Shown piece by piece: positions 10,290 through 21,466 of a DNA stretch of 64,000 bases; the stretch's first letter is position 1; every line of letters starts with the position of its first letter. This stretch comes from Taxillus chinensis (Eukaryota > Streptophyta > Magnoliopsida > Santalales > Loranthaceae). The translations under genes were made by a program, and so were the position numbers. The stretch is from assembly GCA_023512835.1 (NCBI GenBank), contig CM042085.1:33142312-33206311 (forward strand), read 5' to 3'. Under the pieces are notes generated by a model that ran no database searches, was not told the DNA's origin, and saw nothing but the letters and a program-made list of their open reading frames with translations.

Positions 10290-10447
10290 CCCTCTCTCTC
10301 TCTCTCTCTCTCTCCGCGATGGCTGGTGGAGCAACAAACCCTAAACCTAAAACAGAGGGGCTTCTCCTCCTTATATAGACAACACAACATCAAAACGACA
10401 TAGTTTTGATTAATGAATCCCAAAGATCGAAACGACGTAGTTTTGAT
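10290..10447 (-). promoter_or_regulatory. TK2 LTR core promoter: TATA, CT tract, paired ACGT palindromes
   Basis: TATA at 10371-10380 (minus CTATATAAGG), CT tract downstream at 10290-10314, palindromes 10389-10410 (centre GACATA) and 10426-10447 (centre GACGTA, one arm changed to ATCGAAAC), 37 bp apart. Spacing to TATA matches TK1. Confidence 0.75.
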
Positions 10448-11000
10448 GGAACAAGCTATGACCTTCCCACATCCATACACACCAAAATATTCACAATTCC
10501 AACGTGGTCCTTTGGGAAAAGATGATTAGAACGACAAAACCAAGGTAACCATGCAAAAACATGCCTGCACGCCAATTTGAACGCCAATTCCCCAATTGGC
10601 GTGCAGCTCCAAATGCACGCAAACTTTACCCCAAGCCTCCTTGCATCTTGTAGAGGTTTGAGAAGCAAAAATATGCTTGCACGTGAAATGGGTGAATTCA
10701 CGTGCAGCTCCAAATGCTCTGAAATTTCTGTGGTAGATAGAGGACCTCATTCTAAGAAACTTTTGTTCTTACACGCCAATTGTTTGAGGCCATCTACTAT
10801 ACCAAAAGTGAGCTCTAAAATCTGCCAAAACAGCTTAAAACTGCATGTATATGCATAGCATCTTCCTAGGGCATAAATATACGTTATCACTTGTCACATG
10901 CACCTCCCAAAAGTCCCCTCTTGGGCTCATCTCTTACCTCAAACTTGTGCACCAACATCCAAGGTGTTTGTGGTTAACTTCTTACACACGGGTTATTACA

Positions 11001-12530
11001 AAGCTGATGTCATTTATCTTAATACTGGAGCGCCGTTGAATTGAAAAGTGGCGTGGAGGCCGTAGAATCAAGTATTTATAACAGCTATATGCCTTCGTCC
11101 GGAAATTGCGTGTCTCGAGACTTGCATTTTAAACAGACCATCATTGTCCTCAGAAACACACGATGTAAGATAAGACCGTGGTTATCATGATTTGAGTGTT
11201 TCACGAGTTCGGAGGAAATGAAATGATGATCATCCAGATGAAAAGTAATCCGTAGAAGAATATTCGGATGAGCAATAGAGTGTGTCCGTAGAAACAGAGT
11301 GTGGTATGAGATAAAATGATTCCTTTGCTGTCTTGAAGTTGAAGAAGGACGAAGTATCACAACACTTCATATTCGGGACTTTAGACAAGATATTTCGGTG
11401 AGAAGGCAAAGTGAATCGGAACCTGTAGCTGCACAAAGATAAACTTAAAGGAACACAGAGCTTTTACAGGTTGAGATTTGTACGGATGTAAACAAATATG
11501 GAAAATTAGCATAATTCGAGCTAATGAAAAAGCAGAACTCATGCATTGAAAATGAATGCTAGATACATACAAATGAATGACTGAATCAAAGTTACTGAAA
11601 AATAAGCATATGTCAGATTAGAAACACATAAGTTCACAATGGTCAACATAGTGAAACTATCATGCTGAACATCGTAGCCAAGATAAATGAACTATATATG
11701 AGTTACTCTGATTAAGATTCATGAGTGAGAATTGAAGAAAGAACACATGCCAGATGCAATCAATTAATTATTCGATTAAGATGCGCAGTTGAAGAAGCAA
11801 AATCATCCAAACGTGCCACAAATCTGATACAACAATGCATGTCTAGTCAGATCCGAAAGTGAGAAGTTAGAGGGAAGAGCATTCGAGACATATTAGGGGG
11901 TTATTACTGAAATAAAAGTTAGAGCTATTGATCCCCCGTAGATCGTGCGATCTTCTCAAAGATGAACTCCCCCTCAGATAGACAGCCAGGAAAGAGGTCA
12001 TGAGACATATAAGGGGGGTATTACTTGGGTAATAGATAAAACATTTTCTCCCCCTTAGATCTTGTAATCTTCTCGATAGACATTTCCAGCTAAATTATTT
12101 AGATTATGAGAATTTTGTTATCTATCCTTCAGGAACCTCCACTTCGGAAGCTGATCAGACTGCTACTGTGATTTTATGCACCAGCATTCTGAGCTAACCC
12201 ATTTCATTTCTTCAACCAGACATGTTAATAGTGTAATCAATATGAAACAGGATTAGACATGAAGTGATAAATGAAAATATGAATCACGAAATCCTAAGAA
12301 GATTGTACTCATATAGTGTTAATCATGTCAGCTTAACAGTCGAGAAACACATGCATCCTCCCAATGGGAAAATATGAGAAAATTATCAGAAACATAATGC
12401 AAATCAGTAAGAAGCATGATCAGCATGAAGTACAGTAAGTGTCTAACATTTATCATAAACCGCGATGCATGTTCTGAAAGAAATATTATTGGAATGATAA
12501 ATTAGAAACTATGCAGATAAGTCAAGCATA
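11001..12530 (-). other. SV1 3' non-coding region with duplicated G-run/C-run modules
   Basis: No open frame above background. Two diverged copies of a roughly 75-bp module (about 11886-11966 and 12003-12078) each hold agggggttatta at one end and cccccgtagat or cccccttagat at the other, giving repeated GGGGGAG-like purine tracts on the element strand. Sireviruses are known for conserved multiple polypurine-like motifs upstream of the 3' LTR; assigning these to that class is inference. Confidence 0.55.
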
Positions 12531-12534
12531 CTTA

Positions 12535-14040
12535 ATTTGAGGAGTAGTTCAGAAGATCTTGCATCAGGTAGGGGCTTGGTGAGTATGTCTGCAAGTTGAT
12601 CATCCGTAGCAACATGTTCGAGAGATATGTGCTTTTTGAGAACATGATCTCAGATGAAATGATACCTGATTTCAATGTGCTTGGTCTTTGGGTGCATAAC
12701 AGAATTGTTGCTGATGGCAATCACACTGGTATTGTCGCAGTACAGAGGAACAGATGTCATGTTGAAACCATAGTCAGTAAGTTGACTTTGCATCCAGAGT
12801 AGCTATGCGCAGCAACTCCCAGCAGCTATATATTCTGCCTCAGCAGTAGAGGTTGATACGGAATTTTGCTTCTTACCGAACCATGAAATCAATCTGTTTC
12901 CAAGGAACTGACAAGTACCGCTAGTGCTCTTCCTGTCGATCCGACACCCGGCAAAATCAGCATCTGAATATCCAGATAAAGAGAAGTTGGACTCCTTTGG
13001 ATATTAGAGTCCTAAATTCACTGTCCCTTTGAGATACCGCAATATCCGTTTTACATGAAGCATGTGTGACACTTTGGGATCTGCCTGATATCTTGCACAA
13101 ATGCAAGTTACAAACATTATGTCCGGGTGACTTACTGTAAGGTACAGCAATGATCCAATCATACCTCTATATTCGGTCACATTTACTGATTTTCCGTCAG
13201 TATCAGGATTTAACTTTGTACTGACTGCATGGGAGTCTTCACGGAAGATGAGTTTTCCATACCGAACTTCTTGATTAAGTCTCGTGTGTACTTGGCTTGG
13301 TTGATGAAGATTCCATCCTTCATTTGTTTAACCTCTATTCCAAGGAAGTACGTTAATTCTCCCATCATACTCATTTCAAATTTTCCAGTCATCAACTTCG
13401 CAAACTCTTCACAAAGCTTCAGATTTGATGATCCGAAAATAATGTTATCCACGTAGATTTGTACGATCAGAGAATGATCTTTCTCTTTTCGTAGAAATAG
13501 TGTGGTGTCTATCTTCCCTTTTCTGAAATTATGTGTGAGCAAGAATTCTGATAGTGTGTCATACGAGGCTCTTGGAGCTTACTTTAATCCGTACAAGGCT
13601 TTCTGAAGTTTATAGACCATATGTTCAGCCTTGTGTTCAACGAAGCCCGGAGGTTGTTCAACATAAACCTCCTCTTGAAGATCTCCATTAAGAAAGGCGC
13701 TCTTGACGTCCATTTGATAAACTTTAAAGTTTTCATATGAAGCATACGCCAGGAACATTCGGATCGCCTCAAGTCTAGCTACTGGAGCAAAGGTTTCGTT
13801 ATAATCAATGCCTTCTTCTTGAAAATATCCTTTGACTACCAGTCGTGCTTTGTTCCAGATTACTATTCCATCAGTATCTAATTTGTTCCGGAACACCCAT
13901 TTGACTCCAATGACTTGTTGCGACCTTGGCCTTGGTACTAAAGTCCACACATCATTCCTCTTGAACTGATTGAGCTCTTCTTGCATAGCATCTATCCAGT
14001 TTGAATCCTGAAGGGCTTCATCCACCACCTTTGGCTCTAT
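12535..14040 (-). pseudogene. SV1 reverse transcriptase and RNase H (Ty1/copia)
   Basis: Copia RT starts around [23 protein letters not shown] (about 14015), then [54 protein letters not shown] and ALYGLK (13579). The second half (13210-13542) carries YVDN where the active site should be YVDD. RNase H follows (about 12560-13000: RKSTSGTCQFLG, STAEAEYIA, ADMLTKPL), with several stops. Frames are broken at 13579, 13200 and inside RNase H. Confidence 0.88.
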
Positions 14041-14109
14041 CTAAGATAGAAAACACGAGTAGAGACACAGATTGGAAGTGGCTGTCCTTGTTCTTACTCC
14101 AACAGTAGG

Positions 14110-15504
14110 ATCACCAATCACTTAATCTGATGGGTGGTTTCGAGTCCACCTGTAGTTCTGCACAAGTGGTGGAGAGTAGTTAATGATTTGAAGCTCTGCC
14201 AGATCGGGTGGATCTTGTACATTGGCTGGTTGAGCTTCTTTCGGGCCAATTGTATCCGTATGAAGAACAGTTTCGGAAGAACTTGAAGGTTCTTCAGCAC
14301 TGTGACTTTCAGTATTAACTGGTCCCGACGGACTTGAAGGTTCTCCGGTGTTATGAATATCCGTAACAATTTGTCCGGAGTTATGTGGAAGTCCTGAGTC
14401 CGAGTCTTCTGAAGCATCATCAGTAGCATTTCTTGTTGCTTCACCGGTATTAGGTGATTCATCAAGAGTTGCAACAGGAGCATGTCTAAACTGAGAATAA
14501 TCAATCTTATTATCCGTATGATCCTGCGCAATTGAATTTGAAGATCCTACACTCGACCAGTCAAGGTTAGATTCATCAAAATCAACATGGATAGATTCTT
14601 CAACTGTTAGACGTTTTCTGTTGAAAATACGATAAGCCTTGTTGTGTAAAGAATATCCGACAAAGATCCCATCATCAGATTTTGGCTCAAATTTACTCCG
14701 AGCCTCTTTGCCATTGTTTAACACGTAGCAAGCACACCCGAAAGCTTTGAAATGAGAGATTGATGGCTTTTTGCCTCTCCACATCTCATAGGGTGTTTTC
14801 ATGGTAACCTTATTGATAAGAGTTCTGTTCTGAACATAGCATGCAGTGGACATAGCTTCAGCCCATAGACTGAGAGGAAGCTTTGCCCCTGCTAACATTG
14901 ATCTACCAGCTTCGACTAATGTGCGATTCTTACGCTCAGCAACATCATTTTGTTGTGGAGTCTTGGGCGCAGAAAAGTCATGTTGAATGCCCTGTTCAGA
15001 ACAATAGGATCTTATATCTGAAAAATTGAATTCCGTACCATGATCACTCCTAATGCACTTGATGCTCAGTCCTTGTAAATTGCTTTTCATGTTGAAGAGA
15101 TCTACTAGATGTTCAAAGGTTTGATCCTTTGTTTTCAAGAACATCACCCATGTATACCTTGTGAAGTCATCGATAACCACAAGGGTATATCTCGCACCGG
15201 CAAGAGAAGCAATAGAAATGGGACCACAAAGATCCATGTGAAGAAGTTACAGTGGAGCAGTTATTGAATTAACTGATTTGCTCTTAGAGGTGTGCTTGGT
15301 CTGCTTGTCGAGTTGGCATTCTCGACAGAGAGAGTCTCTAGAGAATTTATGTTTGGGCAGACCATTTACTAAGTTAAGTGATGCTAATTTAGACAAAGTC
15401 TTAAAATTTAAATGTGCGCAACGCTTGTGCCATAGCCAACTTTCTTCATCCGATGCTTTAGTGAGGAAGCATACAGGGTCAGGAGAATTATTTCTTAAGA
15501 CCAC
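14110..15504 (-). pseudogene. SV1 integrase with GAG-pre-integrase zinc finger
   Basis: The HHCC domain reads LWHKRCAHLNF…LCRECQLDKQTK (15247-15504). The catalytic core (14122-15237) has D in MDLCGPI, D in IRSDHGTEF and E in NDVAERKNRTL, then the copia signature CYVQNRTLIN and KPSISHFKAFGC. A TAA near 15246-15248 (Q codon in relatives, CAA to TAA) separates the two parts. The C-terminal tail is acidic and low-complexity. Role: insertion of element cDNA. Confidence 0.9.
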
Positions 15505-15897
15505 TGAGTATATGTCCTCATCTCATAATCCGATTAGCTTAACATCTCCGGATAAGTTTTCTCTAACTGTGCAGGTGTTGGACATAAAGGAAACAGTAAA
15601 CCTTTTATCACATAAATTATTAACACTCAGCAGATTATGCTTCAAACCTTCGACTAGTGCAACTTTAGTGATTGATACACAGCTGTTGGTTAAAGTGTCA
15701 TACCCCACAATCTCACCTTTGCTATTGTCTCCATATGATACGGATGGGCCTCATTTATCAGTAACTTCAACGAGCAGAGACTGATTACCCATCATATGTC
15801 CGGAGCATCCACTATCAAGGATCCACTTGCTTTGATTGATCTTTAACTTCAAGTGATCGGGCAATGCATTCCAGAGATGCTCCTGCAGGACAACAAT
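15505..15897 (-). pseudogene. SV1 protease
   Basis: Minus-strand copia protease: WILDSGCSGHMMGNQ (active-site DSG near 15810), then VSYGDNSKGEIVGYDT and LVEGLKHNLLSVNNLCDK. In-frame stops lie near 15752 and 15523. The domain directly precedes the integrase zinc finger, as in all copia elements. Confidence 0.85.
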
Positions 15898-18195
15898 TTA
15901 CACTTTTGGTACCCAAACTTGTTTTGGGCGGTTAGGAGAAACAACAGTAGTGTCAATAGTTCCGAATTTAACTTTGTTAGGAACTTTAGCTTTCCAAGTT
16001 GACTTTACTTTGTTAGCGTCAGTTGCTTCTTTTATTTGGGTTTTCTTGGGAGAGACACTCCTTTGAAATTTAGATTTTGATTTGCTCAAAGAACCCTTTT
16101 TAATGAACTAATCTTTATTAATGCGAACTTGATTACAAAGCCAGCTATCAGATAAGCTCCAACATTCATAGTGATAATGACCTATTTCTCCACAGATGGA
16201 ACAGACACTATGATGTGGAGCATAAACAGGGGATACATATTTATAAGGTTTTACAGATTTTCTACTCTGTTCCCTGTGACCTAAACCTTTGCGTTTGGGT
16301 GACGTGCTCTTGGCCCTAGATACGCTAGCCTTAGCCTTTCCTTTCTTTCTGGATGCTATAGTTTCGGCTTTAACTGCAGCAAACTTCCCTTCATCATTAG
16401 ATACGGGTGCTACTGCTTCGGGAATAGCAGTAACAGCCTCAACTCCACAATCATAGACCATGGTGCCACCTGAAATGAAACCATCCAACGGTTTAGATGT
16501 ACTAATAGGATATAGGTTGGTTAGTTTCGAAATGAAATCCGGCGGACACTCAGTAGCTTGTGTGGAGGTTGATGGTTCAGAGCCAAGGCCAGGTTTAACT
16601 CGGATGTCATCTGGATCAGTCCTAAACGTAGAGGCTATTTCCCCAGATTTTAGCCACTTACGATTTATTTCCTTTTCCTTTTCAAGTTCATCTCGAGTCT
16701 TTTTAAAATAACTTTTAGGCCAGTTAGGTTGGTAGTTAGCAAATGATTTTCTACTCTTAAGTCATGATACCAAGCTTCTTTACCTCTGAAGTCAGCTATG
16801 TGTTTTTCAAGTCTAGCAACAGTAAATTCAAGACGTTTATTCTGACTTTCCATATCTTTGTACATTTGCATAATTATTAGTCTCTCATTCTTTTCATGAT
16901 CACGTTCAGCAGTAAGAGATTCTAATTTACTCATGAGCTCAGAGATAGAAGGTACCTCAGTATTTGCTATAAGGCATACGTTCGGCTTTGGGGTTGGCAC
17001 ATCATCAGAGGATTCCTCCTCTTCTTCTGAGCCACTGACATACTTTGTGACGAATGCCTTCCTTTTGTTCTTGCTGTTGTTTGAGGTGGAGCATCGGGGA
17101 GTAACCTTGTCACTTTTCTCAGCCGTTTTAGATTTGGATTTACAATCCTTGGCCCAATAACCGGGTTTCCCACAGTTGTCACATTCTTGGAAACTTAACT
17201 CCGATCGCTCCTTCCTTCTGGATGATGATGAGGAGCCTCTTCTAAATCCTTTTATGCTTTTCCGTAGGAATCATTCGAAGGATTTAACTAGAAGAGCTAT
17301 TTCTTCTTCAATGTCCGAGTCAGAGTTCTCTGACTCGCACGTATCATCATTCCGTTGTATGCTGAAGCATTCAGTAGCTTTGAAAGCTACTCCCTTTTCT
17401 TTCCGAGCTATTTTCTCATCCCGGTCATAATATTTAAACCTGACCTCATGAGTCCGTAGCTCTCCGTATAGTTCTTCAAGGGGAACATATTGCCAGTTCT
17501 TGTTGGCTTGCATCTGGAGATGCTTGGAGTAGTAGCAATCTGGCAAGGAGTGAAAAAAATTGTCATTGATTTGGGATTGAGAGTAGTGCTCATTGACAGT
17601 TTTTAGCTCAAAGATGAGCTTGCCGAATCTCCAATAGATGCTTTCGAGGGATTCGCCAGGTTTGTGATTAAAGCTCTCGATGTTCTTCCTGAAAGCACAG
17701 ATGATGTTCTGCATTTGGGACTGACTTCCCTCAGAGGATTGTCAGCTTATCCCATACAACTTTTGCTATTGTGCAGCCCTAGACATCCGTGAAAGCTTCG
17801 GAGTCCAAAGATGATGTGACATATGCCAGAGCCTTTTCGCTAGCACACTTCCAGGCTCTTTCATCATGGGTTAGTTCAGCATCAGTCTTTGGCCTTCTTA
17901 CTCCGTGTTCTCCAATAGTCATTGGAATCGGTATCTCCTGATGAAGACACGACCACATGAGATGATTATGACAGACCATGAACATCCTCATGCAAGCTTT
18001 CCACTGGGAGAAAAGCTCAGGTGTGAACTTTGGCGGTTTAGTCAGAGTGAAACTGGAACTCCGTTATGGTGGAGCAGCGGCAGCAACAGGTTGAGGTGCA
18101 TCGACATTTTCACTGCTGTTTCGATTTGGGATGGGCTCTTCAGCTCCTCCGGAGTTGAGTCGAGTATTAAACAGCATGCTGCTTTCTTCGGCCAT
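15898..18195 (-). pseudogene. SV1 gag, long form with two zinc knuckles
   Basis: ATG at 18193-18195 opens MAEESSMLFNTR; a TAA at 18064-18066 follows 43 codons later. The gag domain (17271-18050) includes FSQWKACMRMF, LESIYWRFGKLIFELKT and YSKHLQMQANKNWQYV. Knuckle 1 is CDNCGKPGYWAKDC (about 17150-17195), with Tyr at the usual His. A heptad-rich segment (16665-16950) looks like a coiled coil. Knuckle 2 is CSICGEIGHYHYEC (about 16165-16205), followed by a basic Lys/Ser region. The two-knuckle long gag fits Sirevirus-type elements. At least five stops interrupt it. Confidence 0.85.
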
Positions 18196-18244
18196 TTTTG
18201 AGAGAGAGAAAGAGTGGGATCTCTACTTTGAGCAGGTAGAACTT

Positions 18245-18256
18245 GCTCTGATACCA
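18245..18256 (-). promoter_or_regulatory. SV1 primer binding site, TAT1 inserted at its edge
   Basis: Minus TGGTATCAGAGC. The last three bases and the 2-nt spacer (CCACT, 18254-18258) are the TAT1 target duplication, repeated at 35556-35560, after which the SV1 LTR begins. Confidence 0.92.
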
Positions 18257-18258
18257 CT

Positions 18259-21200
18259 TGTCATCACCCGTTTTTGACCGGGCTAGTACTAGCTTTTGTG
18301 AAAGGACTCCATGCTAGTTCATTCCATTGATCCTAGAGTCATCCCTGCACAAGGCTCGCACAAACCATTAAAGAAAAGAAAAACACAGAGTCGCCACCAA
18401 ACAAATTAAAGGTGTGATTGGGCACCTAGAAAAAGAAAGGTCTACGGTTCCAGAGAATTAGGTTCGGGAGTCGGTTACGTGTGGGGAAGGAAGAAAAACT
18501 CTTGCACCCCCACAACGCCCACAATTGGTACCTAGTCTTGATCTATGGGTGTTTGCTTGCTCTATTATTTATTCTAAAAAAGAGTTTTTGTACTTTTAAT
18601 TTTAAGAAAAAGAAATATTTTAGGATCTAGGCCTTAAAACAACAAAGAAAAAGATTTCAATAAAGTAAATAAAAAGGGACATTCTAATTTTAGAAAAAGA
18701 ATGTGGGATCTAGGCCTGTGTGTGACATTGCATTTTTATAAGAAAACAAAAGTAATTTTCCTTTTTTGGAAAAGAAAACAAAAGCAATTTGAACTCAAAT
18801 AAGAAAATATCGCCACAATTGATATTGGCCCAGGCAGACTAGGATGTGAGCATCTAGGGCTCAACCCTCATGACCGCCAGGCCTTGTTTAAATTTTCTAG
18901 AAAAGATTTAAGTTTTGGCGTTTTCACATTTTATTATTTTTTTTGAAAATAATAAAGGAAGAAAAAAAAGAGGTGCAAGATGTTTGTTTTTTTGTATTTT
19001 CGTTTTTCTACTTTAGAGAGATGAGGAAAAAAAGAAAAAAAGAGCAGTTTTTGGGTTTTATGTCTAAAAACAGCGCAAGAAAAAAAAATAAAAAATAAAA
19101 TAAATAGAAGTAGAGAACCTGGAGGAAAGAAAATGATGCGGGTGGGAGCCCCTTTTTCCTTCGAGTAATGCCTTCAAAGAGTTTCCTGAAAGCACAAAGG
19201 TTAGAAAAAGAATTTTTCCAAGTGTCGGCTCCTCCCCCCGAAGACGAACACGGTGATTCTGGGTGCTTTTTCCCTTAGAAAATGGGTATATCTCTCTTTG
19301 TGATTCTCAGGATACTCTCTCTCTCCCTCTGGTTTTTATCTCTCGAAAGTTTAGTCAGAAAGCTCTCTCTCAGAATAACCTCCTCTGATACTTGATAATT
19401 GATGCCCTCCTCCTTTGCCTCTTGGAGCAGTCTATTTATAGGAATCCCAGGGGAGACAGCCCGTGCCTCGGCATTTATTGGATGCCTTACAGTCCCCATG
19501 AGTCAACTACATTGTTCCAATGAATTAATGACTTCGGAAATGGAATTCTCGGTTCCCAGCGATTTACAATAATTCACAGTTCCCGTGCTTTGAAAAAGGA
19601 GTCCCAGTGCCTGAAAATAAATAAATTGTTTGAGATTATTTAATCCTCTGTTGTACCTGGATGCTTTGGTGGGTAAGGGCGGAATGCATTTCCGGATGTA
19701 TTGGAGCCGTTGGGAATTAATGGTTATGCAATTCCCAGGGTCAACTGTGATGTCCCGAGGAAAATGACATTTAATTACAGAGGTCTTCCGTCCCTATGCT
19801 CAAAAATGGAGTTCCGAGACATTTGAATGTAATATTTGGAGACTCCTCAATTCCCACGCTTAAAAAGAGGGTTCCGAGACACTGCTGGCATTTAATGCAC
19901 TTAAAAAGAATTTTCGGAGTCCCGATGCTTTGGAGTCACTCCCGGCACTGTAGAGGAGCTATTTTGGAGTTTTTCAAAATTACTGACCAGGTTTGACCTC
20001 CGGATCTAGGCTTATTCCGGATCAGTGCCCTTATTCCGCATCAATAGGTCCTCATTCCGTATTAACAAGTCCTTATTCCGCACTAATGAGCTTATTCCGC
20101 ATCAATAGGTTTAGCTCGGATTTGACCAAGTTTGACCTCCGGGATCTGCGCTTATTCCGGATCGGTGGCCTTAGTCCGCATCAGTAAGTCCTTACTCCGC
20201 ATCGTTGACCAAGTTTGACCACCGGATTTGGGCTTAGTCCGGATCTGTAAGTCCTTACTCCGCATCAGTTGACCAAGTTTGACCACCGGATCTGGGCTTA
20301 GTCCGGATCTGTAAGTCCTTACTCCCGCATCAGTTGACCAAGTTTGACCACCGGATCTGGGCTTAGCCCGGATTTGGGCTTAGTCCGGATTTGACCAAGT
20401 TTGACCGCCGGATTTGGGTTTAGTCCGGATTTGACCAAGTTTGACCACCGGATTTGGGTTTCCCCAAAAATTTCCGTGTGTGGGCTCGGTCGCCACGTGG
20501 CGCCTCTACTTGGGCTTCCTTAGGCCTCTCTTGTTATCACTTGCTGTGTAAGGAGAGTGCCTTTGTATATATACTGGGCGAAGGAGAAGCAAAATTGGCA
20601 ATGTGGGACAAACATGCATATGAAGAACCAAAATTCGTGGAAAATTGGCAGATTTCTGGGGCAACTTCAAAAATCCATAACTTTCTCCACAGAGCTCGGA
20701 TTAGGGCCAAATTGGTCTTTTTTTGCTCGAAATTCTGTTATCTATCTCCTGAAATTGGAATCACTCCAAAAGGATCATCCATTTAGGAGAAAAGTGGGAA
20801 ATACCGCACAGAGGTACATGATAAAGTGAGCATTCTGCCCGTCCGATTCAAAAATTCATAGTTAATTGCATAGAACTCGGATTACCTTCAAACCAATTGG
20901 AGATGATATATAAAGATGTTATCTAACTAATGCAATTGACTTTGTTCAGATCCAATGAGTATTGAGAAAGTTATTGGCAAAATAGTGCGCTGCGCACTAG
21001 CAGTCTCCCCCAAATTTGCACAAGGTTTGGTTGCCAACTTTGAAAAATCATAACTAATTGAATACAACCCGGAATATTCTCAAACCAATTGGAAATGATA
21101 GATAAATGTGTTATCTAATCAATTCAATTGACTTTGTTGGATTATGACAAGTATCGGGGAAGTTATTAATAAAATGGCGGGCTGCCCACCGATTGTCCAA

Positions 21201-21338
21201 TTCAACTTGGTATCATTTCATTTCTCCTCGGAATCAAGTGTGGTCAAGTGCGTTATTCTCCGATTGTCATCCTCTATCACTTAGTGGTCCTTTGCCAAGT
21301 ACGGTTGCGATCTAACCTGGTCAAAATGGGGTACAACA
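18259..21338 (-). repeat. TAT1 3' LTR (3080 bp)
   Basis: Plus ends TGTCATCACCC…GGGTACAACA. TATA (minus CTATAAATAG) at 19432-19441. U5 side (18600-19090) has long A/T runs; U3 (19985-20460) is a repeat array of tttgacc, ccggat and cttactccgcatcagt motifs. It matches the right LTR nearly base for base but has one extra 39-45 bp repeat unit near 20390-20430. Confidence 0.95.
19985..20460. repeat. U3 repeat array of TAT1: W-box cores and CCGGAT units (left LTR)
   Basis: Irregular tandem units of about 63-66 bp with gttgaccaagtttgaccacc, ggatttgggcttagtccgga and ccttactccgcatcag. About a dozen TTGACC cores (the WRKY W-box core) lie within 470 bp. The same array is in the right LTR (34240-34680) with one unit fewer. 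Confidence 0.85.
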
Positions 21339-21371
21339 GCTGCCCCTCTTTGTGCATTGTTTGTATACAAA
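21339..21371 (-). promoter_or_regulatory. TAT1 polypurine tract and adjacent 12-bp palindrome
   Basis: Minus AAAGAGGGGCAGC directly abuts the 3' LTR, the expected plus-strand DNA primer. Next to it is the perfect palindrome TTTGTATACAAA (21360-21371). Both recur in TAT2 (59415-59448). Confidence 0.85.
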
Positions 21372-21466
21372 TGATGTACAAAGATAACCAAATACCCATT
21401 TTGAATGGTTTGATCTCCTTGGAGTTTGGCATTGCTATGAGATTGATGCGGCATTTTTGGTTATGA

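Larger units (their letters stand above)
4282..11000 (-). mobile_element. TK2: Tekay-like Ty3/gypsy element, 5' half, interrupted twice
   Basis: Order right to left: 5' LTR 9155-11000, primer site 9140-9151, leader, gag, an inserted solo LTR (6087-7594), protease, reverse transcriptase, then the TK1 insertion at 4281/4282. Integrase and 3' LTR would lie beyond TK1, outside the window. It is inserted into the 3' non-coding part of SV1; the expected duplication begins AAGCT at 11001. Confidence 0.88.
9155..11000 (-). repeat. TK2 5' LTR (1846 bp)
   Basis: Plus-strand ends TGTCACGCCCC…GGTTATTACA. It has TATA at 10371-10380, a CT tract (10290-10314), paired palindromes (10389-10410, 10426-10447), CACGTG pair (10680-10705), the conserved hairpin (10082-10111), the ggtgagcaa box (9495-9530) and a tandem array (9670-9808). 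U3 from about 10450 to 10893 resembles the solo LTR at 6087-7594, including that family's terminal CGTTATCA at 10886-10893. The outer 107 bp are Tekay-specific. Confidence 0.88.

Noticed and set aside
10886..10893. Considered the TK2 LTR end to be at CGTTATCA rather than at 11000
   Set aside because: Sequence to 11000 ends GGTTATTACA, in line with other Tekay LTR termini (TTACA), and SV1-type sequence starts only after it. CGTTATCA is better read as a foreign U3 terminus inside the LTR.
11001..12530. Possible env-like ORF downstream of SV1 pol, as in some Sireviruses
   Set aside because: Only ORFs under 100 codons, no signal peptide or membrane segments; the rest would lie beyond TK2, outside the window.
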